Shown here: piece by piece, positions 43,101-58,100 of the stretch
Layout of the letters: the number at the start of each line of letters is the position of its first letter
How positions within the stretch are numbered: the stretch's first letter is position 1
Origin: Toxotes chatareus
Taxonomy: Eukaryota > Chordata > Actinopteri > Toxotidae
Assembly: GCA_016801885.1 (NCBI GenBank)
Contig: CM028898.1
Location: 14,048,858-14,112,857, forward strand
DNA length: 64,000 nt
Reading direction: 5' to 3'
Notes under the pieces: model-generated
Databases searched by the model: none
Seen by the model: the letters and a program-made list of their open reading frames with translations, nothing else
What the model was told of the DNA's origin: nothing
Position numbers and translations under genes: made by a program

Positions 43101-46100
43101 GTTTTTTTTCACCAAAAAAGTCAAAAAATTTTGACCTCAAAAGTCATAAATTACGTCATAGTATAGTATGCTGCCGCGCCAAAAGTCAAAAAAAATTTTT
43201 GACCTCAAAAAGTCATAAAAAACGTCATAGTATAGTATGCCGTTTTTTTTCGAACAAAAAAAGTCAAAAAATTTTTGACCTCAAAATGTCATAAAAAACG
43301 CGTATAGTATAGTATGCCGTTTTTAAATCTAAAAAAGTCAAAAAAATTTTTTGACCTCAAAAGTCATAAAAAACGTCATAGTATAGTATGGCGTCAAAAT
43401 CGGACAAAAAAAGTCAAAATTTTTTTGACCTCAAAATATCATAAAAAACGTCATAGTATAGTATGCCGTTTTTTTTGGGACCAAAAAAGTCAAAAAAAAT
43501 TTTGACCTCAAAAAGTCATAAAACACGTCATAGTATAGTATGCCGTTTTTTTTTCTCGGCCCAAAAAAGTCAAAAAAATTTTTGACCTCAAAAGTCATAA
43601 AAACGTCATAGTATAGTATGGCGTTGGCCCAAAAAGTCAAAAAATTTTTGACCTCAAAAAGTCAAAAAATTTTGACCTCAAAAAGTCATAAAAAACGCAA
43701 AGTATAGTATGGCGTTTTTTTTCGCCCAAAAAGTCAAAAAATTTTTGACCTCAAAAAGTCATAAAAAAAAACGTCATAGTATAGTATGGCGTCAAAATCG
43801 GACAAAAAAGTCAAAAAATTTTTGACCTCAAAAAATAAAACGTCATAAAAACGTCATAGTATAGTATGCCGTTTTTTGAACAAAAAAAGTCAAAAAATTT
43901 TTGACCTCAAAATGTCATAAAAAACGTCATAGTATAGTATGGCGTTTTTTTTTTTTTTGACCTCGGCCAAAAAAAGTCAAAAATTTTTTGACCTCAAATA
44001 GTCGTCATAGTATAGTATGGCGTTTTTGTCGGCCAAAAAACTCAAAAAATTTTTACCTCAAAATGTCATAAAAAACGTCATAGTATAGTATGGCGTTTTT
44101 CGCCAAAAAAGTCAAAAAATTTTTTGACCTCAAAAGTCATAAAAAACGTCATAGTATAGTATGCCGTTTTTTCGAACAAAAAGTCAAAAAATTTTTGACC
44201 TCAAAATGTCATAAAAAACGCTCATAGTATAGTATGGCGTTTTTTTTATGACAAAAAAAGTCAAAAAATTTTTGACCTCAAAAAGTCATAAAAAACGTCA
44301 TAGTATAGTAAGGCGTCAAAATCGGACAAAAAAAGTCAAAAAAATTTTGACCTCAAAATATCATAAAAAACGTCATAGTATAGTATAGGCGTCAAAATCG
44401 AAAAAAAAGTCAAAAATTTTTTTGACCTCAAAATATCATAAAAAACGTCATAGTATAGTATGCCGCGTTTTTTCAAAGTCAAAAAATTTTTGACCTCAAA
44501 AAGTCATAAAAAACGTCATAGTATAGTATATGCGTTTTTTCGGACAAAAAAAGTCAAAAAAATTTTTGACCTCAAAATATCATAAAAAACGTCATAGTAT
44601 AGTATGCCGTTTTTTTCGGACCAAAAAAGTCAAAAAAATTTTTGACCTCAAAAAGTCATAAAAAACGTCATAGTATAGTATGCCGTTTTTTTTCGGCAAA
44701 AAAAGTCAAAAAATTTTTTTGACCTCAAAATGTCATAAAAAACGTCATAGTATAGTAAGGCGTCAAAATCGGACAAAAAAAGTCAAAAAAATTTTTGACC
44801 TCAAAATATCATAAAAAAACGTCATAGTATAGTATGGCGTTTTTTTGCCCAAAAAGTCAAAAAAATTTTTTGACCTCAAAAAGTCATAAAAAACGTCATA
44901 GTATAGTATGGCGTTTTTTTGCCAAAAAAATTTTTTGACCTCAAAAATTTTTTGACCTCAAAAAGTCATAAAAACGTCATAGTATAGTAAAGCGTCAAAA
45001 TCGGACAAAAAAAAAAGTCAAAAATTTTTTGACCTCAAAATATCATTAAAAACGTCATAGTATAGTATGGCGTTTTTTCAGCCCAAAAAGTCAAAAATTT
45101 TTTGACCTCAAAAAGTCATAAAAAACGTCATAGTATAGTATGGCGTTTTTTCGGACAAAAAAAGTCAAAAATTTTTTGACCTCAAAATATCATAAAAAAA
45201 CGTCATAGTATAGTATGATGTTTTTTTTGAATAAAAAAGTCAAAAAATTTTTGACCTCAAAAAGTCATAAAAAACGTCATAGTATAGTATGACGTTTTTT
45301 TCGGCCCAAAAAAGTCAAAAAAAATTTTTGACCTCAAAAAGTCATAAAAAACGTCATAGTATAGTATGGCGTTTTTTTCGGACAAAAAAGTCAAAAATTT
45401 TTTGACCTCAAAATATCATAAAAAAACGTCATAGTATAGTATGCGTCAAAATCGGACAAAAAAAAAGTCAAAAATTTTTTGACCTCAAAATATCATAAAA
45501 AACGTCATAGTATAGTATGCCGTTTTTTCGGTCAAAAAGTCAAAAAAAATTTTTGACCTCAAAAAGTCATAAAAAAACGTCATAGTATAGTATGGCGTTT
45601 TTTTCGGCAAAAAAGTCAAAAAATTTTTTACCTCAAAATATCATAAAAAACGTCATAGTATAGTATGCGTTTTTTGACCTCCAAAAAAAAAACAAAAAAA
45701 TTTTACCTCAAAATGTCATAAAAACGTCATAGTATAGTATAGTATGCGTTTTTTTTCGGACAAAAAAGTCAAAAAAATTTTTGACCTCAAAAAGTCATAA
45801 AACACGTCATAGTATAGTATGGCGTTTTTTTCGGCCCAAAAAAGTCAAAAAATTTTTTGACCTCAAAAAGTCATAAAAAACGTCATAGTATAGTAAGGCG
45901 TCAAAATCGAAAAAAAAAAAGTCAAAAAATTTTTTGACCTCAAAATATCATAAAAAACGTCATAGTATAGTATGCCGTTTTTTTTGGACCAAAAAAGTCA
46001 AAAAAATTTTTGACCTCAAAATATCATAAAAAACGTCATAGTATAGTATGCCGTTTTTTACGGCCCAAGAAAGTCAAAAAATTTTTTGACCTCAAAAAGT

Positions 46101-49100
46101 CATAAAAAACGTCATAGTATAGTATGGCGTTTTTTTCGGGCAAAAAAAGTCAAAAAATTTTTTGACCTCAAAATATCATAAAAAACGTCATAGTATAGTA
46201 TGCCGTTTTTTTTGGCCCAAAAAAGTCAAAAATTTTTTCGACCTTAAAATGTCATAAAAAACGTCATAGTATAGTAAGGTGTCAAAATCGGACAAAAAAA
46301 GTCAAAAAAAATTTTTGACCTCAAAAAGTCATAAAAAACGTCATAGTATAGTAAGGCGTCAAAATCGAAAAAAAAAAGTCAAAAATTTTTAACCTCAAAA
46401 TATCATAAAAAACGTCATAGTATAGTATGCCGTTTTTTTCGGCCCAAAAAAGTCAAAAAAATTTTTGACCTCAAAAAGTCATAAAAAACGTCATAGTATA
46501 GTATGCCGTTTTTTTCGGCCAAAAAAAGTCAAAAATTTTTTTGACCTCAAAAAGTCATAAAAAACGTCATAGTATAGTATGGCGTTTTTTTCGGGCAAAA
46601 AGAGTCAAAAAATTTTTTGACCTCAAAAAGTCATAAAAAACGTCATAGTATAGTATGCCGTTTTTTTCGGCCAAAAAAAGTCAAAAATGTTTTGACTTCA
46701 AAATGTCATAAAAAATGTCATAGTATAATAAGGAGTCAAAATCGGACAAAAAAAGTCAAAAAAATTTTTGACTTCAAAATATCATAAAAAACGTCATAGT
46801 ATAGTATGCCGTTTTTTTCGGACCAAAAAAGTCAAAAATTTTTTTGACCTCAAAATATCATAAAAAACGTCATAGTATAGTATGCCGTTTTTTACAAGAA
46901 AGTCAAAAAATTTTTTGACCTCAAAAGTCATAAAAACGTCATAGTATAGTATGGCGTTTTTTCGAACAAAAGTCAAAAAATTTTTTGACCTCAAAATATC
47001 ATAAAAAACGTCATAGTATAGTATGCCGTTTTTTTTTTAAAAGTCAAAAAATTTTTCGACCTTAAAATGTCATAAAAAACGTCATAGTATAGTAAGGTGT
47101 CAAAATCGGACAAAAAAAGTCAAAAAAAATTTTTGACCTCAAAAAGTCATAAAAAACGTCATAGTATAGTAAGGCGTCAAAATCGAAAAAAAAAAGTCAA
47201 AAATTTTTTTAACCTCAAAATATCATAAAAAACGTCATAGTATAGTATGCCGTTTTTTTCGGCCCAAAAAAGTCAAAAAAATTTTTGACCTCAAAAAGTC
47301 ATAAAAACGTCATAGTATAGTATGCCGTTTTTTTTCGCCAAAAAGTCAAAATTTTTGACCTCAAAAAAAGTCATAAAAAACGTCATAGTATAGTATGGCG
47401 TTTTTTTCGAACAAAAAGTCAAAAATTTTTTGACCTCAAAAGTCATAAAAACGTCATAGTATAGTATGCCGTTTTTTTTCGCCAAAAGTCAAAAAAATGT
47501 TTTGACTTCAAAATGTCATAAAAATGTCATAGTATAATAAGGAGTCAAAATCGGACAAAAAAAGTCAAAAAAAATTTTGACTTCAAAATATCATAAAAAA
47601 CGTCATAGTATAGTATGCCGTTTTTTTCGGACCAAAAAAGTCAAAAAATTTTTTGACCTCAAAATATCATAAAAAACGTCATAGTATAGTATGCCGTTTT
47701 TTACGGCCCAAGAAAGTCAAAAAATTTTTTGACCTCAAAAAGTCATAAAAAACGTCATAGTATAGTATATGGCGTTTTTTCGAACAAAAAGTCAAAAATT
47801 TTTGACCTCAAAATATCATAAAAAACGTCATAGTATAGTATGCCGTTTTTTTATTAAAAAGTCAAAAATTTTTTCGACCTTAAAATGTCATAAAAAGCGT
47901 CATAGTATAGTAAGGTGTCAAAATCGGACAAAAAAAGTCAAAAAAAATTTTTGACCTCAAAAAGTCATAAAAAACGTCATAGTATAGTATGCCGTTTTTT
48001 TTCGCCTCAAAAAGTCAAAAATTTTGACCTCAAAAAGTCACAAAAACATCATAGTAAGTATGGCGTTTTTTCGGCAAAAAAGTCAAAAAAATTTTTAACC
48101 TCAAAATATCATAAAAAACGTCATAGTATAGTATGCACGTTTTTTTTAAACAAAAAAGTCAAAAAAATTTTTGACCTCAAAAAGTCATAAAAAACGTCAT
48201 AGTATAGTATGCCGTTTTTTCAAAAATTTTTTGACAAAAAAGTCAAAAATTTTTTGACCTCAAAAAGTCATAAAAAACGCGTCATAGTAGTATAGTATGG
48301 CGTTTTTTTCGAACAAAAAAGTCAAAAAATTTTTTTGACCTCAAAAAGTCATAAAAAACGTCATAGTATAGTATGCCGTTTTTTTTAAAAAAAGTCAAAA
48401 ATTTTTGACCTCAAAATGTCATAAAAATGTCATAGTATAATAAGGCGTCAAAATCGGACAAAAAAAAGTCAAAAATTTTTTTGACGACTTCAAAATATCA
48501 TAAAAAACGTCATAGTATAGTATATGCCGTTTTTTGGGACAAAAAAGTCAAAAAATTTTTTTGACCTCAAAATATCATAAAAAACGTCATAGTATAGTAT
48601 GCCGTTTTTTACATTAAAAAAGTCAAAAAAATTTTTGACCTCAAAAGTCATAAAAACGTCATAGTATAGTATGGCGTTTTTTTCGAACAAAAAAGTCAAA
48701 AATTTTTGACCTCAAAATATCATAAAAAACGTCATAGTATAGTATGCCGCGTTTTTTATTAAAAAAGTCAAAAATTTTTTCGACCTTAAAATGTCATAAA
48801 AAAACGTCATAGTATAGTAAGGTGTCAAAATCGGACAAAAAGTCAAAAAAATTTTGACCTCAAAAAGTCATAAAAAACGTCATAGTATAGTATGCCGTTT
48901 TTTAAATTAAAAAAAGTCAAAAAAATTTTTGACCTCAAAAAGTCATAAAAAAAATCGTCATAGTATAGTATGGCGTTTTTTTCGGACAAAAAGTCAAAAA
49001 ATTTTGACCTCAAAATATCATAAAAAACGTCATAGTATAGTATGGCGTTTTTTCGACAAAAAAGTCAAAAAATTTTTTGACCTCAAAATGTCATAAAAAT

Positions 49101-52100
49101 CATAGTATAGTATAGTAAGGCGTCAAAATCGGACAAAAAAAGTCAAAAAATTTTTGACCTCAAAATATCATAAAAAAGCGTCATAGTATAGTATGCCGTT
49201 TTTTCGGACAAAAAAGTCAAAAATTTTTGACCTCAAAATATCATAAAAAACGTCATAGTATAGTATGCCGTTTTTTAGACCAAAAAAAAGTCAAAAAATT
49301 TTTTGACCTCAAAAAGTCATAAAAAACGTCATAGTATAGTATGGCGTTTTTTTTTGAAAAAAAAGTCAAAAAATTTTGACCTCAAAATATCATAAAAAAA
49401 AACGTCATAGTATAGTATGCCGTTTTTTTCGGCCAAAAAAGTCAAAAAATTTTGACCTCAAAATATCATAAAAACGTCATAGTATAGTATGCCGTTTTTT
49501 CGACAAAAAGTCAAAAAATTTTTGACCTCAAAAAGTCATAAAAAACGTCATAGTATAGTATGGCGTTTTTTTTAAACAAAAAAGTCAAAAATTTTTGACC
49601 TCAAAATATCATAAAAAAAAAATAGTATAGTATGCGTTTTTTTTTCGGACAAAAAAGTCAAAAATTTTTTTGACCTCAAAATGTCATAAAAAACGTCATA
49701 GTATAGTAAAAGGTGTCAAAATCGGACAAAAAAGTCAAAAAATTTTTGACCTCAAAAAGTCATAAAAAAACGTCATAGTATAGTATGGCGTTTTCGAAAA
49801 AAAAAAAAGTCAAAAATTTTTTGACCTCAAAATATCATAAAAAACGCGTCATAGTATAGTATGCCGTTTTTTTAACAAAAAGTCAAAAAATTTTTGACCT
49901 CAAAAAGTCATAAAAAGCGTCATAGTATAGTATGGCGTTTTTTCGATAAAAAAGTCAAAAATTTTTTGACCTCAAAATGTCATAAAAAAAATATGTCATA
50001 GTATAATATGCCAAAATCGGACAAAAAAGTCAAAAAATTTTTGACCTCAAAATATCATAAAAAACGTCATAGTATAGTATGCCGTTTTTTCGACCAAAAA
50101 AGTCAAAAATTTTTGACCTCAAAATATCATAAAAAACGTCATAGTATAGTATGCCGTTTTTTTCGGCCCAAAAAAGTCAAAAAATTTTTGACCTCAAAAA
50201 GTCATAAAAAACGTCATAGTATAGTATGGCGTTTTTTGAAAAAATTTTTGACCTCAAAATATCATAAAAAACGTCAAAAAATTTTTTTTTCGACCTCAAA
50301 ATATCATAAAAGCGTCATAGTATAGTATGGCGTTTTTTTGGCCAAAAAAAAGTCAAAAAATTTTTGACCTCAAAATGTCATAAAAAAGCGTCATAGTATA
50401 GTATGGCGTCAAAATCGGACAAAAAAGTCAAAAAAATTTTTTGACCTCAAAATGTCATAAAAAACGTCATAGTATAGTAAAGGCGTTTTCGGACAAAAAA
50501 AGTCAAAAATTTTTGACCTCAAAATATCATAAAAAAGCGTCATAGTATAGTATGGCGTTTTTTTTCGACCCTCAAAAAGTCAAAAAATTTTTGACCTCAA
50601 AAAGTCATAAAAAAAAAGTCATAGTATAGTAAAGGCGTCAAAATCGGACAAAAAAAGTCAAAAAATTTTTGACCTCAAAAAGTCATAAAAAACGTCATAG
50701 TATAGTATGGCGTTTTTTCGACAAAAAAAGTCAAAAAATTTTTTGACCTCAAAATGTCATAAAAAACGTCATAGTATAGTATGGCGTTTTTTACGAAAAA
50801 AAAAGTCAAAAAATTTTTGACCTCAAAAAGTCATAAAAAACGTCATAGTATAGTATGGCGTTTTTTTCGGGACAAAAAAGTCAAAAAATTTTTGACCTCA
50901 AAAGTCATAAAAAACGTCATAGTATAGTATGCCATTTTTTTTTTGAAAAAAGTCAAAAATTTTTTGACCTCAAAATGTCATAAAAAACGTCATAGTATAG
51001 TAAGGCGTCAAAATCGGACAAAAAAAGTCAAAACATTTTTTGACCTCAAAATATCATAAAAAACGTCATAGTATAGTATGACGTTTTTTTCGGCCCAAAA
51101 AAGTCAAAAAAATTTTTGACCTCAAAAAGTCATAAAAAACGTCATAGTATAGTAAAAGCGTCAAAATCGGACAAAAAAGTCAAAAAAATTTTTGACCTCA
51201 AAATATCATAAAAAAACGTCATAGTATAGTATGGCGTTTTTTTGACAAAAAGTCAAAAAATTTTGACCTCAAAAGTCATAAAAAACGTCATAGTATAGTA
51301 TGCCGTTTTTTTCGGCCAAAAAGTCAAAAATTTTTGACCTCAAAATGTCATAAAAAACGTCATAGTATAGTATGGCGTTTTTTCAAAAAGTCATAAAAAA
51401 AAAGTCAAAAAATTTTGACCTCAAAAAGTCATAAAAAACGTCATAGTATAGTAAGGCGTCAAAATCGGAAAAAAAAAGTCAAAAATTTTTTAACCTCAAA
51501 ATATCATAAAAAACGTCATAGTATAGTATGCCGTTTTTTCGATTAAAAAGTCAAAAAATTTTTGACCTCAAAAGTCATAAAAAACGTCATAGTATAGTAT
51601 GCCGTTTTTTTTGATAAAAAAAAGTCAAAATTTTTTTTGACCTCAAAAATGTCATAAAAAACGTCATAGTATAGTATGGCGTTTTTTTCGACAAAAAAGT
51701 CAAAAAAATTTTTGACCTCAAAATATCATAAAAAAAGCGTCATAGTATAGTATGCGTTTTTTCGGACAAAAAAAAGTCAAAAAATTTTTTGACCTCAAAA
51801 TATCATAAAAAACGTCATAGTATAGTATGGCGTTTTTTCGGACAAAAAAGTCAAAAAAATTTTGACCTCAAAATATCATAAAAAAAGTCACGTCATAGTA
51901 TAGTAAAGGCGTCAAAATCGGACAAAAAAAGTCAAAAAATTTTGACCTCAAAATGTCATAAAAAACGTCATAGTATAGTATGGCGTTTTTTTAGGACAAA
52001 AAAGTCAAAAATTTTTGACCTCAAAAGTCATAAAAAACGTCATAGTATAGTATGGCGTTTTTTAAATCGGTCAAAAAAAAGTCAAAAAATTTTTGACCTC

Positions 52101-55100
52101 AAAAGTCATAAAAAACGTCATAGTATAGTATGGCGTTTTTTTTAAAAAAAAGTCAAAAATTTTTTGACCTCAAAAAGTCATAAAAAAAGCGTCATAGTAT
52201 AGTAAAGGCGTCAAAATCGGACAAAAAAAAATCAAAAATTTTTTGACCTCAAAATATCATAAAAAGCGTCATAGTATAGTATGCCGTTTTTTTCGACAAA
52301 AAAGTCAAAAAAATTTTTGACCTCAAAATGTCATAAAAAACGTCATAGTATAGTAAAGGCGTCAAAATCGGACAAAAAAAGTCAAAAATTTTTTGACCTC
52401 AAAATGTCATAAAAAACTAGTATAGTATGGCGTTTTTTGACCAAAAGTCAAAAAATTTTTTGACCTCAAAAGTCATAAAAAGCGTCATAGTATAGTATGG
52501 TTTTTTCGAAAAAAAAGTCAAAAAATTTTTGACCTCAAAATGTCATAAAAACGTCATAGTATAGTATGGCGTTTTTTTTGGACAAAAAGTCAAAAAATTT
52601 TGACCTCAAAATATCATAAAAACGTCATAGTATAGTATGCGTTTTTTCGGACAAAAAAAGTCAAAAAATTTTTTTTGACCTCAAAATCATAAAAAAGCGT
52701 CATAGTATAGTATGGGCGTTTTTTTTCAGCAAAAAGTCAAAAAATTTTGACCTCAAAATCATAAAAAAGCGTCATAGTATAGTATGGCGTTTTTTGAAAA
52801 AAAGTCAAAAAATTTTTGACCTCAAAATGTCATAAAAAACGTCATAGTATAGTATGGCGTTTTTTTTCGGGCAAAAAAATCAAAAAAATTTTTTGACCTC
52901 AAAATGTCATAAAAAACGTCATAGTATAGTATGGCGTTTTTTTCGGACAAAAAGTCAAAAAATTTTTGACCTCAAAATGTCATAAAAAACGTCATAGTAT
53001 AGTATGGCGTTTTTCAAACAAAAAAAAGTCAAAAAATTTTTGACCTCAAAATATCATAAAAAAGCGTCATAGTATAGTATGGCGTTTTTTGAACAAAAAG
53101 TCAAAAAATTTTTTGACCTCAAAATGTCATAAAAAACGTCATAGTATAGTAAAGGCGTCAAAATCGGACAAAAAAGTCAAAAAAATTTTGACCTCAAAAT
53201 ATCATAAAAACGTCATAGTATAGTATGGCGTTTTTTTTCGGACAAAAAAGTCAAAAAATTTTTTGACCTCAAAAAGTCATAAAAACGTCATAGTATAGTA
53301 TGGCGTTTTTTTTTGGACAAAAAAGTCAAAAAATTTTTGACCTCAAAATGTCATAAAAAACGTCATAGTATAGTATGCGTTTTTTGACAAAAAGTCAAAA
53401 ATTTTTTGACCTCAAAAAGTCATAAAACGTCATAGTATAGTATAAGAAGCGTTTTGTACGTTTTTGACAAAAAAGTCAAAAAAAGTCATAAAAAAGCGTC
53501 ATAGTATAGTATAACAAAAAAAATGGGACAAAAAAGTCAAAAAAATTTTTGACCTCAAAATGTCATAAAAAGCGTCATAGTATAGTATGGCGTTTTTTCG
53601 GAAAAAAGTCAAAAATTTTTGACCTCAAAATGTCATAAAAAGCGTCATAGTATAGTATGGTTTTTTTGACCAAAAAAGTCAAAAATTTTTGACCTCAAAA
53701 TGTCATAAAAACGTCATAGTATAGTATGGCGTTTTTTACATTAAAAAAGTCAAAAATTTTTTGACCTCAAAATGTCATAAAAAACGTCATAGTATAGTAT
53801 GGCGTTTTTTTGGACAAAAAAGTCAAAAAATTTTTGACCTCAAAATGTCATAAAAAAGCGTCATAGTATAGTATGGCGTTTTTTTCGAATAAAAAAAAGT
53901 CAAAAATTTTTGACCTCAAAATGTAAAAAAATAGTATAGTATGGCGTTTTTTCGAAAAAAAAGTCAAAAATTTTTGACCTCAAAATGTCATAAAAAAGCG
54001 TCATAGTATAGTATGGCGTTTTTTCGGACAAAAAAAGTCAAAAAATTTTTTGACCTCAAAATGTCATAAAAAAGCGTCATAGTATAGTATGGCGTTTTTT
54101 TCGACAAAAAAAGTCAAAAAATTTTTGACCTCAAAATGTCATAAAAAACGTCATAGTATAGTATGGCGTTTTTTGACCTCGACAAAAAAAGTCAAAAAAT
54201 TTTTTGACCTCAAAAATGTCATAAAAAACGTCATAGTATAGTATGGCGTTTTTTTTCGACAAAAAGTCAAAAAATTTTTTGACCTCAAAATGTCATAAAA
54301 AACGTCATAGTATAGTATGGCGTCAAAATCGGACAAAAAAAAGTCAAAAAATTTTGACCTCAAAATATCATAAAAAAACGTCATAGTATAGTATGACGTT
54401 TTTTTTAAAAAAAAAAAAGTCAAAAAAAGCGTTTTTTGACCTCAAAAAAATTTTTGTCATAATAAAAAAGCGTCATAGTATAGTATGGCGTTTTTTCGGG
54501 ACAAAAGTCAAAAAATTTTTGACCTCAAAAATATCATAAAAAAAGCGTCATAGTATAGTATGCCGTTTTTTTCGGACAAAAAGTCAAAAATTTTTGACCT
54601 CAAAAATGTCATAAAAAAGGCGTCAAAGTATAAAATAATAAAAAGCGTCGTAGTATGTATTTTTTTTTCAAAAAAGTCAAAAAATTTTTGACCTCAAAAT
54701 GTCATAAAAAAGCGTCATAGTATAGTATGCCGTTTTTTGGGACAAAAAAGTCAAAAAAATTTTTGACCTCAAAAGTCATAAAAAACGTCATAGTATAGTA
54801 TGGCGTTTTTTTGACAAAAAAAGTCAAAAAATTTTTTGACCTCAAAATGTCATAAAAACGTCATAGTATAGTATGGCGTTTTTTCGGACAAAAAAGTCAA
54901 AAAATTTTTGACCTCAAAATATCATAAAAAAGCGTCATAGTATAGTATGGCGTTTTTTTGGGAAAAAAAGTCAAAAATTTTTGACCTCAAAATATCATAA
55001 AAAAACGTCATAGTATAGTAAAGCGTCAAAATCGGACAAAAAAGTCAAAAAATTTTTTGACCTCAAAATATCATAAAAAACGTCATAGTATAGTATGGCG

Positions 55101-58100
55101 TTTTTTTTTACGAACAAAAGTCAAAAAATTTTGACCTCAAAAGTCATAAAAAAGCGTCATAGTATAGTATGCGCGTTTTTTCGAACAAAAAGTCAAAAAA
55201 TTTTTGACCTCAAAATCATAAAAAAGCGTCATAGTATAGTATGGCGTTTTTTAAAAAAAAAGTCAAAAAATTTTTTTTGACCTCAAAAATCATAAAAAAG
55301 CGTCATAGTATAGTATGGCGTTTTTTAACAGACAAAAAAAGTCAAAAATTTTTTGACCTCAAAATATCATAAAAAAGCGTCATAGTATAGTATGGCGTTT
55401 TTTTCGGACAAAAAGTCAAAAAAATTTTGACCTCAAAATGTCATAAAAAACGTCATAGTATAGTATGGCGTTTTTTTGGACAAAAAGTCAAAAAAATTTT
55501 GACCTCAAAATGTCATAAAAAACGTCATAGTATAGTATGGCGTTTTTTCGGACAGGACAAAAAAAAATCAAAAAAATTTTTGACCTCAAAAATCATAAAA
55601 AACGTCATAGTATAGTATGGTAAAGCGTTTTTTCGAACAAAAAAGTCAAAAAATTTTTGACCTCAAAAAGTCATAAAAAACGCGTCATAGTATAGTATGG
55701 CGTTTTTTTTCGACAAAAAGTCAAAAAAATTTTGACCTCAAAAAGTCATAAAAACGTCATAGTATAGTATGGCGTTTTTTACGACCAAAAAGTCAAAAAA
55801 TTTTTTGACCTCAAAAGTCATAGTATAGTATGGCGTTTTTTTCGACAAAAAGTCAAAAAAATTTTTGACCTCAAAAAGTAAAAAACGTCATAGTATAGTA
55901 AAGGCGTCAAAATCGGACAAAAAAAAGTCAAAAAATTTTTGACCTCAAAATATCATAAAAAACGTCATAGTATAGTATGGCGTTTTTTTCGACAAAAAAG
56001 TCAAAAAAATTTTTGACCTCAAAAGTCATAAAAAACGTCATAGTATAGTATGGCGTTTTTTTGGAAAAAAAGTCAAAAATTTTTTGACCTCAAAAAGTCA
56101 TAAAAAATAGTATAGTATGGCGTCATAGTATAGTATGGCGTTTTTTTGACAAAAAAAAAGTCAAAAATTTTTTGACCTCAAAATGTCATAAAAAAAAAAC
56201 GTCATAGTATAGTATGGCGCGTTTTCGGACAAAAAAGTCAAAAATTTTTGACCTCAAAATATCATAAAAAAGCGTCATAGTATAGTATGGCGTTTTTTCG
56301 GACAAAAAGTCAAAAATTTTTTGACCTCAAAAAGTCATAAAAAAACGTCATAGTATAGTATGCGCGTCAAAAAATTTTTGACATAAAAAAAAAAAAGTCA
56401 AAAAATTTTTGACCTCAAAATGTCATAAAAAGCGTCATAGTATAGTATGCCGTTTTTTTCGGACAAAAAAAGTCAAAAAATTTTTTGACCTCAAAATATC
56501 ATAAAAACGTCATAGTATAGTATGGCGTTTTTTTCGGACAAAAAAGTCAAAAAATTTTTGACCTCAAAATATCATAAAAAACGTCATAGTATAGTATGGC
56601 GTTTTTTCGGACAAAAAAAGTCAAAAAATTTTTGACCTCAAAAAGTCATAAAAAACGTCATAGTATAGTATGCCGTTTTTTCACAAAAAGTCAAAAATTT
56701 TTTGACCTCAAAATGTCATAAAAAACGTCATAGTATAGTATGGCGTTTTTTCGGACAAAAAAGTCAAAAATTTTTTGACCTCAAAATATCATAAAAAACG
56801 TCATAGTATAGTATGGCGTTTTTTGACCTCAAAAAAAAAAGTCAAAAAATTTTTGACCTCAAAATATCATAAAAAAAACGTCATAGTATAGTATGGCGTT
56901 TTTTTCGAAAAAAGTCAAAAAAAATTTTTGACCTCAAAATATCATAAAAAACGTCATAGTATAGTATAGGCGTCAAAATTTTTTTACAAAAAAAGTCAAA
57001 AAATTTTTGACCTCAAAATATCATAAAAAACGTCATAGTATAGTATATGGCGTTTTTTTTGAAAAAAAGTCAAAAAATTTTGACCTCAAAATGTCATAAA
57101 AAACGTCATAGTATAGTATGGCGTTTTTTTGACAAAAAAAGTCAAAAAATTTTTTGACCTCAAAAGTCATAAAAAGCGTCGTCATAGTATAGTATGGCGT
57201 TTTTTTTAAAAAAGTCAAAAAAAAATTTTGACCTCAAAAGTCATAAAAAACGTCATAGTATAGTATGGCGTTTTTTTCGACAAAAAAGTCAAAAAAATTT
57301 TTGACCTCAAAATATCATAAAAAACGTCATAGTATAGTATGGCGTCAAAATCGGACAAAAAAAAAGTCAAAAATTTTTGACCTCAAAATATCATATAAAA
57401 AACGTCATAGTATAGTATGGCGTTTTTTTGATTAAAAAAGTCAAAAAAATTTTTGACCTCAAAAAGTCATAAAAAAAACGTCATAGTATAGTATGGCGTT
57501 TTCGGACAAAAAAAGTCAAAAAATTTTTTGACCTCAAAATATCATAAAAAAGCGTCATAGTATAGTATGGCGTTTTTTTCGACAAAAAAAGTCAAAAAAT
57601 TTTTGACCTCAAAATATCATAAAAAAGCGTCATAGTATAGTAAAGGCGTCAAAATCGGACAAAAAAGTCAAAAAATTTTTTTGACCTCAAAATATCATAA
57701 AAAACGTCATAGTATAGTATGACGTTTTTTTCGACAAAAAAAGTCAAAAAATTTTTTGACCTCAAAAAGTCATAAAAAAACGTCATAGTATAGTATGGCG
57801 TCAAAATTCGGACAAAAAAGTCAAAAAAATTTTGACCTCAAAATATCATAAAAACGTCATAGTATAGTATGGCGTTTTCAACAAAAAAGTCAAAAAAAAT
57901 TTTTGACCTCAAAATATCATAAAAACGTCATAGTATAGTAAAAGCGCGTTTTTCGGACAAAAAAAGTCAAAAATTTTTGACCTCAAAATCATAAAAAACG
58001 TCATAGTATAGTATGACGTTTTTTTTCGGACAAAAAAGTCAAAAAATTTTTGACCTCAAAATATCATAAAAAACGTCATAGTATAGTATGGCGCGTTTTT

